Both the position numbers and the translations under genes were made by a program. Below the pieces are notes generated by a model. It had not been told where the DNA came from and ran no database searches. It saw only the letters and a program-made list of their open reading frames with translations. From contig CANGJO010000060.1 of NCBI GenBank assembly GCA_947454285.1, positions 1 through 5,584 of the forward strand: 5,584 nucleotides of DNA, written 5' to 3'. Below, one piece after another: positions 1 through 5,185 of the stretch; the first letter of the stretch is position 1; the number at the start of each line of letters is the position of its first letter. The stretch is from Microbacteriaceae bacterium (lineage in GTDB: Bacteria > Actinomycetota > Actinomycetes > Actinomycetales > Microbacteriaceae).

Positions 1-390
1 TGAAAGCAGGCCATTAACAAAGGACCCAGAATCATCGGTGGATAGCTCTTTAGCCATCTCAACCGCTTCATTCACAGCCACGGCATCGGGAACGTCTGGA
101 TTGTGCAGGATTTCCCAAACGGCAACTCGCAAAATAGCCCGATCAAGGTTCGGCATGCGGTCTAGCGCCCAGCCCTGTGAATAGGTCTCAAGTAGATCGT
201 CAATTTCCTCGTGGTGATCTACCACTCCCTGAACAATGGCGCGAGCGTAGCCAAAGATTGCATCCTGGTTCTGACGATCAGCGGCCATGTCGGCTACGTC
301 ATCCAGAAGGCTTAGCGGAGAAATCTTGCGAAGATCGGCTGCAAAAACAGCGTCTACTGCGCGTTTGCGAGCCTTAGTTCTAGCGCTCAC
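1..390 (-). CDS. nusB: Transcription antitermination factor NusB (3' end cut by window)
   Basis: NusB is a small all-helical RNA-binding protein. With ribosomal protein S10 (NusE) it binds boxA RNA and supports antitermination and processing of rRNA transcripts in the cytoplasm (family knowledge). The frame is open for 130 codons from a GTG at 388-390 to base 1. It shows the family pattern: a basic N-terminal helix (SARTKARKRAVDAVF, residues 2-16), a conserved W74, DRAILRVAVWEIL at 83-95, and the C-terminal signature VPDAVAVNEAVEMAKEL (100-116) followed by DDSGSFVNGLL (119-129). The usual length is about 135-150 residues, so only a short tail should be missing. The GTG lies 3 nt after the efp stop, no Shine-Dalgarno sequence is visible before it, and the conserved N-terminus begins right at it. 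Translation is therefore probably coupled to efp. I see no better upstream start. Confidence 0.95.
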   Translation of the reverse strand, partial: MSARTKARKRAVDAVFAADLRKISPLSLLDDVADMAADRQNQDAIFGYARAIVQGVVDHHEEIDDLLETYSQGWALDRMPNLDRAILRVAVWEILHNPDVPDAVAVNEAVEMAKELSTDDSGSFVNGLLS

Positions 391-393
391 CGA

Positions 394-957
394 TTAGTCA
401 GTAACGCGACCAAGGTAGTCACCGGTGCGGGTATCCACACGGACCTTGGTGTTGTTCTCAAGAAATAGTGGAACCTGAATCTGCAAACCAGTCTCTACAG
501 TCGCCGGCTTGGTGCCTCCGCTTGAGCGGTCACCCTGAAGGCCAGGCTCTGTGTAGGTAACTTCCAGAACAACCGAAGCAGGAAGTTCAACGTAGATTGG
601 GTTGCCCTCATGCATTGCAACGGTAGCTTCCTGATTCTCAAGCATGTAGTTAACCGCGTCGCCAACAACAGCCTCTGGCAAATTCACCTGGTCATAGGTG
701 TCTTTATCCATGAAGATGTAGCCTTCACCGTCGTTGTATAGGTAAGTCATGTCGCGCTTATCCACGGTTGCAACTTCAACCTTTACTCCGGCGTTAAATG
801 TCTTTTCAACAACCTTGCCAGTCAACACGTTCTTCAACTTAGAACGAACGAAAGCGGCACCCTTGCCAGGCTTTACGTGCTGGAATTCGGTTACAGCCCA
901 AAGCTGACCTTCGATGTTTAGGACCATTCCGTTTTTTAGGTCGTTTGAAGTTGCCAT
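394..957 (-). CDS. efp: Translation elongation factor P
   Basis: EF-P binds between the P and E sites of ribosomes stalled on consecutive prolines and stimulates peptide bond formation (family knowledge). The 187-residue length is typical. The N-terminal KOW-like domain (about 1-63) carries the conserved FQHVKPGKGAAFVRSKLKN stretch (25-43), with K32 at the tip of the loop that reaches the peptidyl-transferase centre. Two OB domains follow (about 66-128 and 131-185). The C-terminal EF-P signature is visible as K150-P-A, G157 and V162-P163, although N169 sits where the signature usually has Gly. The loop reads PGKGA, not the PGKGP I recall for Mycobacterium and Corynebacterium. No EF-P-modifying enzyme (EpmA/EpmB or EarP) is in this window. 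The ATG is preceded by only a weak GAG about 10 nt upstream. It is followed 3 nt later by nusB, so the two are probably cotranscribed. Confidence 0.98.
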   Translation of the reverse strand: MATSNDLKNGMVLNIEGQLWAVTEFQHVKPGKGAAFVRSKLKNVLTGKVVEKTFNAGVKVEVATVDKRDMTYLYNDGEGYIFMDKDTYDQVNLPEAVVGDAVNYMLENQEATVAMHEGNPIYVELPASVVLEVTYTEPGLQGDRSSGGTKPATVETGLQIQVPLFLENNTKVRVDTRTGDYLGRVTD

Positions 958-994
958 GACGCAATCACTCGTTTCAATTATTAGCGAATTCAGA

Positions 995-1009
995 TGCGCT
1001 CTAGGCGCA
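995..1009 (-). other. Short GC-rich hairpin in the efp leader
   Basis: Perfect 5-bp inverted repeat (TGCGC / GCGCA) around a 5-nt loop, about 38 nt upstream of the efp ATG. It is not followed by a T-run, so it does not look like an intrinsic terminator. It would sit in the 5' UTR of any transcript starting near the -10-like box at 1022-1027. The stem is short and could occur by chance. Confidence 0.3.
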
Positions 1010-1021
1010 ATAACTTACCCA

Positions 1022-1027
1022 ATTCTA
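1022..1027 (-). promoter_or_regulatory. Possible -10 box of an internal promoter for efp-nusB
   Basis: On the minus strand these bases read TAGAAT, 5 of 6 matches to the TATAAT consensus, in the longest non-coding gap of the window (958-1053). The hexamer about 17 nt upstream (CTGGTT) matches a sigma-70 -35 box poorly, though actinobacterial promoters often have weak -35 elements. A start here would give a leader of roughly 55-60 nt for efp. The location makes sense, since efp and nusB need expression independent of aromatic synthesis. The motif evidence alone is thin. Confidence 0.25.
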
Positions 1028-1050
1028 GTGGCCACAATCGGGCCAACCAG
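1025..1050 (-). other. RNA hairpin immediately after aroQ
   Basis: Starting 3 nt after the aroQ stop, the transcript can fold into a stem of about nine pairs: CUGGU-U-GGCC against GGCCACUAG, with one bulged U, one G-U pair and a 7-nt loop. The inner GGCC/GGCC pairs are the strongest part. No U-tract follows (the next bases are AAUUGGG), so it is not a classical Rho-independent terminator. It could protect the 3' end of the aro message, pause polymerase, or be incidental. Its 3' arm overlaps the -10-like box. Confidence 0.4.
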
Positions 1051-1053
1051 TGC

Positions 1054-1488
1054 TTATTTGGCTAGTTGTTCCAGCGCCAAAAGGTAAGAATCGGTGCCGA
1101 AACCGGCAATCACTCCAGTTGCCACGCCAGAAATGACACTGGTGTGGCGGAATTCTTCACGAGTGTGCGGATTGCTTAGGTGAACCTCAATTAGCTTCAG
1201 GCCGGCCTTGGTAATTTGTACGGCTGCATCGCGCAGCGCGTAGGAATAGTGGGTGAAGGCAGCCGGGTTCAAGATCACGTTCTGCTTTGCATCTACGGCC
1301 TCATGAATCCATCCGATAAGTTCGCTTTCGCTGTCGGTCTGGCGAACATCGGCACTTAGTCCCAAGTTTGCGGCGGCGGCCTCAACCGCAGAAGTCAAAC
1401 TAGCAAAATCAAGCGCACCGTAAATATCTGGCTCGCGAGAACCAAGGCGTCCTAGGTTAGGGCCATTCAAGACCAATACATTTTGCAT
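1054..1488 (-). CDS. aroQ: 3-dehydroquinate dehydratase, type II
   Basis: Catalyses the third shikimate step, 3-dehydroquinate to 3-dehydroshikimate, as a dodecameric cytoplasmic enzyme of the type II (flavodoxin-like) family, which uses no Schiff-base lysine (family knowledge). The 144-residue length is typical. The N-terminal LNGPNLGRLGSREPDIYG (7-24) contains the expected catalytic Arg18 and Tyr23. QTDSESELIGWIHEA (50-64) matches the QSN-E-E-L region. NPAAFTHYSYALRDA (74-88) supplies Asn74 and His80. EVHLSNPHTREEFRHTS (101-117) supplies His103 and the conserved arginines near 110-114. All residues expected for activity are present. The ATG lies 15 nt after the aroB stop with only a weak GGTAA-like ribosome site, so coupling to aroB is plausible. 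Next to aroB it performs the step directly after AroB in the pathway. Confidence 0.97.
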   Translation of the reverse strand: MQNVLVLNGPNLGRLGSREPDIYGALDFASLTSAVEAAAANLGLSADVRQTDSESELIGWIHEAVDAKQNVILNPAAFTHYSYALRDAAVQITKAGLKLIEVHLSNPHTREEFRHTSVISGVATGVIAGFGTDSYLLALEQLAK

Positions 1489-1503
1489 GTTTATAGGTTA
1501 CCG

Positions 1504-2583
1504 CTAGGCAACGATTTCCTGGAAGGCTGCGTGCAACATTTCAGGGGTTGGAGCACTCATGATGGTTGGCTTGGCAAGGTCATCGAGCACCACAAAACGC
1601 AAAGTTCCCGATCTGGTCTTCTTGTCGCGCTGCATGGTCTCAACCAACTGATTCCACTTTTCCGCCGAGTAAGTTGTAGGCAGGCCCAGCAGGTTCAACA
1701 CCGATCGGTGTCTATCAACCACAGCATCGCTTAGGCGACCAGCAAGGCGAGCAAGTTCGGCGACGAACACCATACCAATTGAAATTGCTGCGCCGTGACG
1801 CCACTTGTACCGCTCGGCATGCTCGATTGCGTGCCCAAGCGTGTGACCGTAATTCAAGATTTCGCGCAGTCCGGCCTCTTTAAAATCTTCTCCAACGACC
1901 CGTGCCTTAATGGCTACCGATCTCTCAATGATTTCTTGGAAAGCCGCCGAGCTTGGATCCGTTGCTACATCAACGTCCAGTTCAATCAGTTCCAGGATTT
2001 TTGGATCGGCAATGAAGCCGTATTTAACAACTTCGCCGAAGCCAGCAAGAATTTCGTTTCGCGCAAGAGATTGCAAAGTATCTAGATCAATAATTACTTT
2101 TGCTGGTGCGTGGAAAACTCCAACCAGGTTTTTACCTTCGCTGGTGTTAATCCCAGTCTTTCCCCCAATTGCAGCATCGACCATGCCAAGCAGAGTGGTT
2201 GGGATTTGAATTAGTTTGACACCACGCAACCAGGTAGCCGCAACGAAGCCGGCTAGATCTGTAGTTGAGCCACCACCAAAACCAATCACAGCATCTGTTC
2301 TGGTGAAATCAGCTTTACCCATGATGCCCCAGCAGAAAGCAGCAACCTCTACACGCTTTGCATCTTCACTGTCAGGGACTCCGGCAAGAATTGCCTCTAC
2401 CCCCGACGACACCAAAGTCTCACGCAAGAGTTCTGCAGAAGCGGTTAGTGCAACCGGGTGAACGATAAGCACTTTGCTTACCTGCGAACCAAGTGCAGCT
2501 GGAACCTCACCTAATAGCGCGCGACCAATCAAAATGTCGTATGGATTTACTCCGGTTACAGAAATAACTTTTGTTGCGCTCAT
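1504..2583 (-). CDS. aroB: 3-dehydroquinate synthase
   Basis: Converts DAHP to 3-dehydroquinate, the second shikimate step, using NAD+ and a divalent metal, normally zinc (family knowledge). The 359-residue length is typical. The N-terminal Rossmann-like domain contains the nucleotide-binding GGGSTTDLAG (103-112) and PTTLLGMVDAAIGGKTGIN (128-146). The C-terminal metal domain has GFGEVVKYG (181-189), GHTLGHAIEH (246-255) and RHGAAISIGM (262-271). By alignment with the family, E184, H247 and H263 are the expected metal ligands and K142 and K187 active-site lysines. All are present. The ATG overlaps the aroK stop in TAATG, and a GAG 6 nt upstream may serve as a weak ribosome site. Position 106-107 reads ST where many homologues have VV or AV, which looks like a lineage variant. 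Confidence 0.98.
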   Translation of the reverse strand: MSATKVISVTGVNPYDILIGRALLGEVPAALGSQVSKVLIVHPVALTASAELLRETLVSSGVEAILAGVPDSEDAKRVEVAAFCWGIMGKADFTRTDAVIGFGGGSTTDLAGFVAATWLRGVKLIQIPTTLLGMVDAAIGGKTGINTSEGKNLVGVFHAPAKVIIDLDTLQSLARNEILAGFGEVVKYGFIADPKILELIELDVDVATDPSSAAFQEIIERSVAIKARVVGEDFKEAGLREILNYGHTLGHAIEHAERYKWRHGAAISIGMVFVAELARLAGRLSDAVVDRHRSVLNLLGLPTTYSAEKWNQLVETMQRDKKTRSGTLRFVVLDDLAKPTIMSAPTPEMLHAAFQEIVA

Positions 2584-2585
2584 TA
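2581..2585 (-). other. TAATG stop/start overlap, aroK to aroB
   Basis: The aroK TAA (2583-2585) and the aroB ATG (2581-2583) share one base. Such junctions usually mean translational coupling by reinitiation (established for TAATG and ATGA overlaps in general). It supports both gene boundaries. Confidence 0.9.
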
Positions 2586-3083
2586 GATACTCAATCTTTC
2601 ACGAATCTCGGAAATTGTCTGGGCAAGTGGATGGCCGGACGTATCAATCGTTACATCTGCAGTGGACTCATAGATTGACTTTCGCGAATTGTAAATTCGC
2701 TTCCAATCCTCCATGCCATTCTTTAGTAGCGGTCTTGAACCATTGCGCAATCTCGAACCCATGTGCTTGCCGTCTGTAGCAAGGTATACCACGGTTGCGT
2801 TTTTCAGAAGTGCACGTGACTTCTCAAGTAGTACTGCCCCGCCACCGGTTGCGACAATTCCGGGGCTCTTAAGTGCTCTGGCTAGTGCAAGATGTTCAAC
2901 TTCGCGGAAGGCTTCTTCGCCGTGCTCTGCAAAAAAATCTGCGATTTTTCCATGCTCATCGACGATGAGGTTATCGGTGTCGCAAAACGGAATCTTCAGT
3001 GCGCGAGCTAGTTTCTTGCCGACGGTACTTTTTCCAACGCCCATTGGGCCAATTAGAACAATGACGTCGGACTTAGCGGGCAT
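2583..3083 (-). CDS. aroK: Shikimate kinase
   Basis: Phosphorylates shikimate at the 3-hydroxyl with ATP, the fifth shikimate step; a monomeric cytoplasmic NMP-kinase-fold enzyme (family knowledge). The 166 residues match the usual size. Visible motifs in order are the Walker A loop GPMGVGKST (12-20); DTD (35-37), whose first Asp contacts shikimate; FREVE (59-63) with R60; the Gly triplet GGG (80-82) that binds shikimate; the LID arginine R117 in SRPLL; and R134 in the RKSIYE helix near the C-terminus. Every expected functional residue is present. Both ends overlap neighbours by one base in TAATG. No ribosome site is recognisable before the ATG, so its translation probably depends on ribosomes finishing aroC. 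AroK and AroL cannot be told apart from sequence alone; aroK is chosen because of the cluster. Confidence 0.97.
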   Translation of the reverse strand: MPAKSDVIVLIGPMGVGKSTVGKKLARALKIPFCDTDNLIVDEHGKIADFFAEHGEEAFREVEHLALARALKSPGIVATGGGAVLLEKSRALLKNATVVYLATDGKHMGSRLRNGSRPLLKNGMEDWKRIYNSRKSIYESTADVTIDTSGHPLAQTISEIRERLSI

Positions 3084-3085
3084 TA
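3081..3085 (-). other. TAATG stop/start overlap, aroC to aroK
   Basis: The aroC TAA (3083-3085) and the aroK ATG (3081-3083) share one base, the same arrangement as at the next junction. No purine-rich ribosome site lies in the 17 nt before this ATG, which favours reinitiation by ribosomes terminating on aroC. Confidence 0.9.
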
Positions 3086-4285
3086 GTTGCTTGAATCCGC
3101 CGAAGTTAGCACGGCAGGAATATTTGCCAAGTAAGACTCAAGATTGCGCTTGGTCTCGGCAACTGAATCTCCACCAAACTTTTCGAGCACAGAGTTGGCC
3201 AGAACCAAAGCAACCATTGCCTCGGCAACAACGCCGGCAGCTGGAACTGCACAAACATCCGAGCGCTGGTGGTGTGCCTTTGCAGCGTCACCGGTTGCAA
3301 CGTCGATAGTCGCTAGAGCCTTTGGAATAGTTGAGATTGGTTTCATTGCCGCACGTACGCGCAGAATTTCACCGTTACTCATTCCACCTTCAATACCGCC
3401 TGCACGATCAGTCAATCGGTGCACAACGCCTTTTTCATCGCGCTGGATCTCGTCGTGCGCTACCGAACCGCGGCGACGTGCGGTTTCAAAACCATCACCA
3501 ACTTCAACACCCTTGATCGCTTGAATGCCCATGAGCGCGCCGGCTAGTTGTGAATCAAGTCGGCGATCCCAGTGCACAAAACTTCCTAGGCCCGGTGGAA
3601 GTCCGTAAACCAAAGTCTCGACTACACCGCCAAGTGTGTCGCCGTCCTTGTGGCACTCATCCACTTCGGCAACCATTGCAGCAGAAAGCTCTGCGTCAAA
3701 GCAACGCATTGGGTCTTCGTCAATCGCGTCTACATCGCCTGGCTTTGGAAGAGCTAAATCTGCTGATGCCATTACTGGACCAATGCCAACTGTGTGAGTG
3801 ACCAGTTCAATGCCTAGTGAACTCAAGAAACTGGCAGCTACGGCTCCAAGCGCAACTCGTGCCGCGGTTTCGCGAGCACTGGCACGTTCAAGAATTGGGC
3901 GGCTGTCTAAGAATCCGTACTTTTGCATGCCGGTGAAGTCTGCGTGACCAGGTCGCGGACGAGTTAGTGCCTCGGCACGAGCTCCAGAAAGTCTTGATTC
4001 GTCAACTGGATCTGCAGACATAACGTCTTGCCACTTTGGCCATTCGGTGTTGGCTACGGTGATGGCGACTGGCCCACCCATGGTTAGGCCATGGCGAACA
4101 CCACCCGATAGTGACACTTGATCCTGCTCAAACTTCATACGTGCACCGCGGCCATAACCAAGGCGACGACGAGCAAGCGCATCCTGCACATCTGCGGTGG
4201 TGATAGCAATTCCTGCTGGCAGGCCTTCTAGAACGGCAACGAGCTCAGGCCCGTGCGACTCCCCTGCGGTGATCCAACGTAACAT
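3083..4285 (-). CDS. aroC: Chorismate synthase
   Basis: Converts EPSP to chorismate by anti-1,4 elimination of phosphate, the last shikimate step, with reduced FMN as cofactor in a homotetramer (family knowledge). The 400-residue length is typical of the actinobacterial enzyme. Motifs in order are TAGESHGPELVAVLEGLPAG (6-25) with catalytic H11; the RRRLGYGRGARM basic segment (39-50); RPRPGHADFTG (109-119) with catalytic H114; ERASARETAARVALGAVA (133-150); GDTLGG (215-220); the tetramer and FMN region RRLDSQLAGALMGIQAIKG (241-259); GGIEGGMSNG (296-305); and RSDVCAVPAAGVVAEAM (341-357) with D343. The ATG follows a 45-nt gap after aroE. A GGGA only 2 nt before it is too close to be a good ribosome site, but the conserved N-terminus starts right at this Met. 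Residues 230-232 are PPG, an EF-P-type stall motif. No flavin reductase domain is fused, so reduced FMN must come from another protein. Confidence 0.98.
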   Translation of the reverse strand: MLRWITAGESHGPELVAVLEGLPAGIAITTADVQDALARRRLGYGRGARMKFEQDQVSLSGGVRHGLTMGGPVAITVANTEWPKWQDVMSADPVDESRLSGARAEALTRPRPGHADFTGMQKYGFLDSRPILERASARETAARVALGAVAASFLSSLGIELVTHTVGIGPVMASADLALPKPGDVDAIDEDPMRCFDAELSAAMVAEVDECHKDGDTLGGVVETLVYGLPPGLGSFVHWDRRLDSQLAGALMGIQAIKGVEVGDGFETARRRGSVAHDEIQRDEKGVVHRLTDRAGGIEGGMSNGEILRVRAAMKPISTIPKALATIDVATGDAAKAHHQRSDVCAVPAAGVVAEAMVALVLANSVLEKFGGDSVAETKRNLESYLANIPAVLTSADSSN

Positions 4286-4330
4286 AGTCCCATTTTGCCA
4301 CAGTGCACTCGATACTCAGGCTGATTACGA
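4286..4330 (-). other. aroE-aroC intergenic gap with 8-bp palindrome
   Basis: This 45-nt gap separates aroE from the tightly overlapped aroC-aroK-aroB set. It holds a perfect 8-bp palindrome, AGTGCACT (4302-4309), centred about 20 nt before the aroC start. I see no convincing -10/-35 pair, no T-run terminator and no strong Shine-Dalgarno sequence. The palindrome could be an operator half or chance. Confidence 0.25.
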
Positions 4331-5185
4331 CTATTCCTCTAGGGCAATTCTCATCGCCTGGACTACCGCAATCTCATTTGGCAATTCTGCTTCAGGATTC
4401 CCGGTCTTGAAAATTCGAATCTGGGCAATGGCCTGCCAAATCAACATCTCGAGACCACTGACTACCTTTTGATTTTTCATTTGCCACGCGTCAGCTAGTT
4501 GACTTGGCCATGGGTGGTAGGCAACATCAAGAAGCAAACCTGCTGGCTTGAAAATTCTTGAGGCAGCAAGCTTCTTGGCTGCAGCGTCAATCGCCCCGCC
4601 TGGCAGTGTGGAAATTGTGACATGGGCCATTTTTGCTGCCCTTGAAAGGCTTCTGGCTCTAGATACCTGAAGTCCAAGTGAACGACCAAAATCAATTAGT
4701 GACGATCTGCTTGTCTTGTTTCGCGCCAAGACCAACACAGACGAACCTGGTGCCAACCTTGAAATCGCCGCCATCGCAGATGTTGCAGTGGCGCCAGATC
4801 CAATAATCAAACTCACTTTTATCGGCGCTGTGCTTGCCAGACTTATGGCTTGCGTGATGCCGAACACATCGGTATTGAATGCGTGCCAATATTCTCCGAC
4901 TCGCACCAGAGTGTTCGATGCTTTTGTGCTCTTGGAAATGTCGTCGGTGACGTCGGCGACTGAAAAGGCTTCTTCTTTTAGGGGCATGGTCAGGCTGAAA
5001 CCGGTGAATCCTGCGCCGTCATTTTCGACGAAACGCTTTAGTCCGCCCTTGGCTACCTCAAAGCGTGAGTAATCCCAATCTTCACCGAGCACCCGATAAG
5101 CAGCCGTGTGAATGAGCGGAGATTTTGAATGCGCGATTGGCGAACCAAGCACCGCAAACTTTTTATCCATGGCCGCTTTACTCAT
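4331..5185 (-). CDS. aroE: Shikimate dehydrogenase
   Basis: Reduces 3-dehydroshikimate to shikimate with NADPH, the fourth pathway step, in the cytoplasm (family knowledge). Length 284. The substrate domain shows VLGSPIAHSKSPLIHTAAY (12-30), with the shikimate-binding serines S20 and S22; GFSLTMPLK (62-70) with catalytic K70; ASNTL (89-93) with N91; and FNTDVFG (103-109) with catalytic D106. The cofactor domain has a glycine-rich loop, GSGATATSA (129-137), instead of the common GAGGAxRA, and VLARNKTSR (152-160) where many AroE proteins have NRTxxR. DVAYHPWPSQLA (220-231) and SGLEMLIWQA (243-252, with Q251) close the active site. The start overlaps the mltG stop by 8 nt (ATGAGTAA), with AAGGA 11 nt upstream. 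A second ATG at 5168-5170 would give MDKKFAVLG and is also plausible. A related enzyme (YdiB or quinate dehydrogenase) is unlikely in this cluster. Confidence 0.95.
   Translation of the reverse strand: MSKAAMDKKFAVLGSPIAHSKSPLIHTAAYRVLGEDWDYSRFEVAKGGLKRFVENDGAGFTGFSLTMPLKEEAFSVADVTDDISKSTKASNTLVRVGEYWHAFNTDVFGITQAISLASTAPIKVSLIIGSGATATSAMAAISRLAPGSSVLVLARNKTSRSSLIDFGRSLGLQVSRARSLSRAAKMAHVTISTLPGGAIDAAAKKLAASRIFKPAGLLLDVAYHPWPSQLADAWQMKNQKVVSGLEMLIWQAIAQIRIFKTGNPEAELPNEIAVVQAMRIALEE
5178..5185 (-). other. 8-nt gene overlap, mltG to aroE (ATGAGTAA)
   Basis: The aroE ATG (5183-5185) lies inside the last codons of mltG, whose TAA is at 5178-5180. AAGGA at 5197-5201 is the best Shine-Dalgarno-like element, with a rather long 11-nt spacer. 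If the ATG at 5168-5170 were used instead, the genes would be separated by 7 nt and the overlap would vanish. Confidence 0.7.

Noticed and set aside
177..377. A 66-codon plus-strand frame at the left end.
   Set aside because: The minus strand here encodes a clear NusB with its conserved C-terminal signature; the plus-strand frame is its antisense shadow.
1025..1050. The hairpin after aroQ as an intrinsic terminator.
   Set aside because: It is not followed by a U-tract and the stem has a bulge and a G-U pair, so I list it only as a hairpin of unknown role.
1483..2779. Several plus-strand open frames of about 80-100 codons across aroB and the start of aroK.
   Set aside because: All are antisense to intact enzymes with full motif sets, overlap one another in different frames and resemble no protein family. 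Codon bias on the coding strand explains them.
3106..3300. A 64-codon minus-strand frame inside aroC.
   Set aside because: It is an out-of-frame reading of the conserved C-terminal region of chorismate synthase and shows no domain of its own. The same applies to the minus-strand frames inside aroE (4495-4695, 4692-4889) and mltG (5201-5416).
2713..3309. A 198-codon plus-strand open frame antisense to aroK and the end of aroC.
   Set aside because: It lies entirely opposite two well-supported genes, has a Ser/Ala/Pro-rich composition typical of mirrored codons, no recognisable domain, and no ribosome site. It is a shadow of the minus-strand genes.
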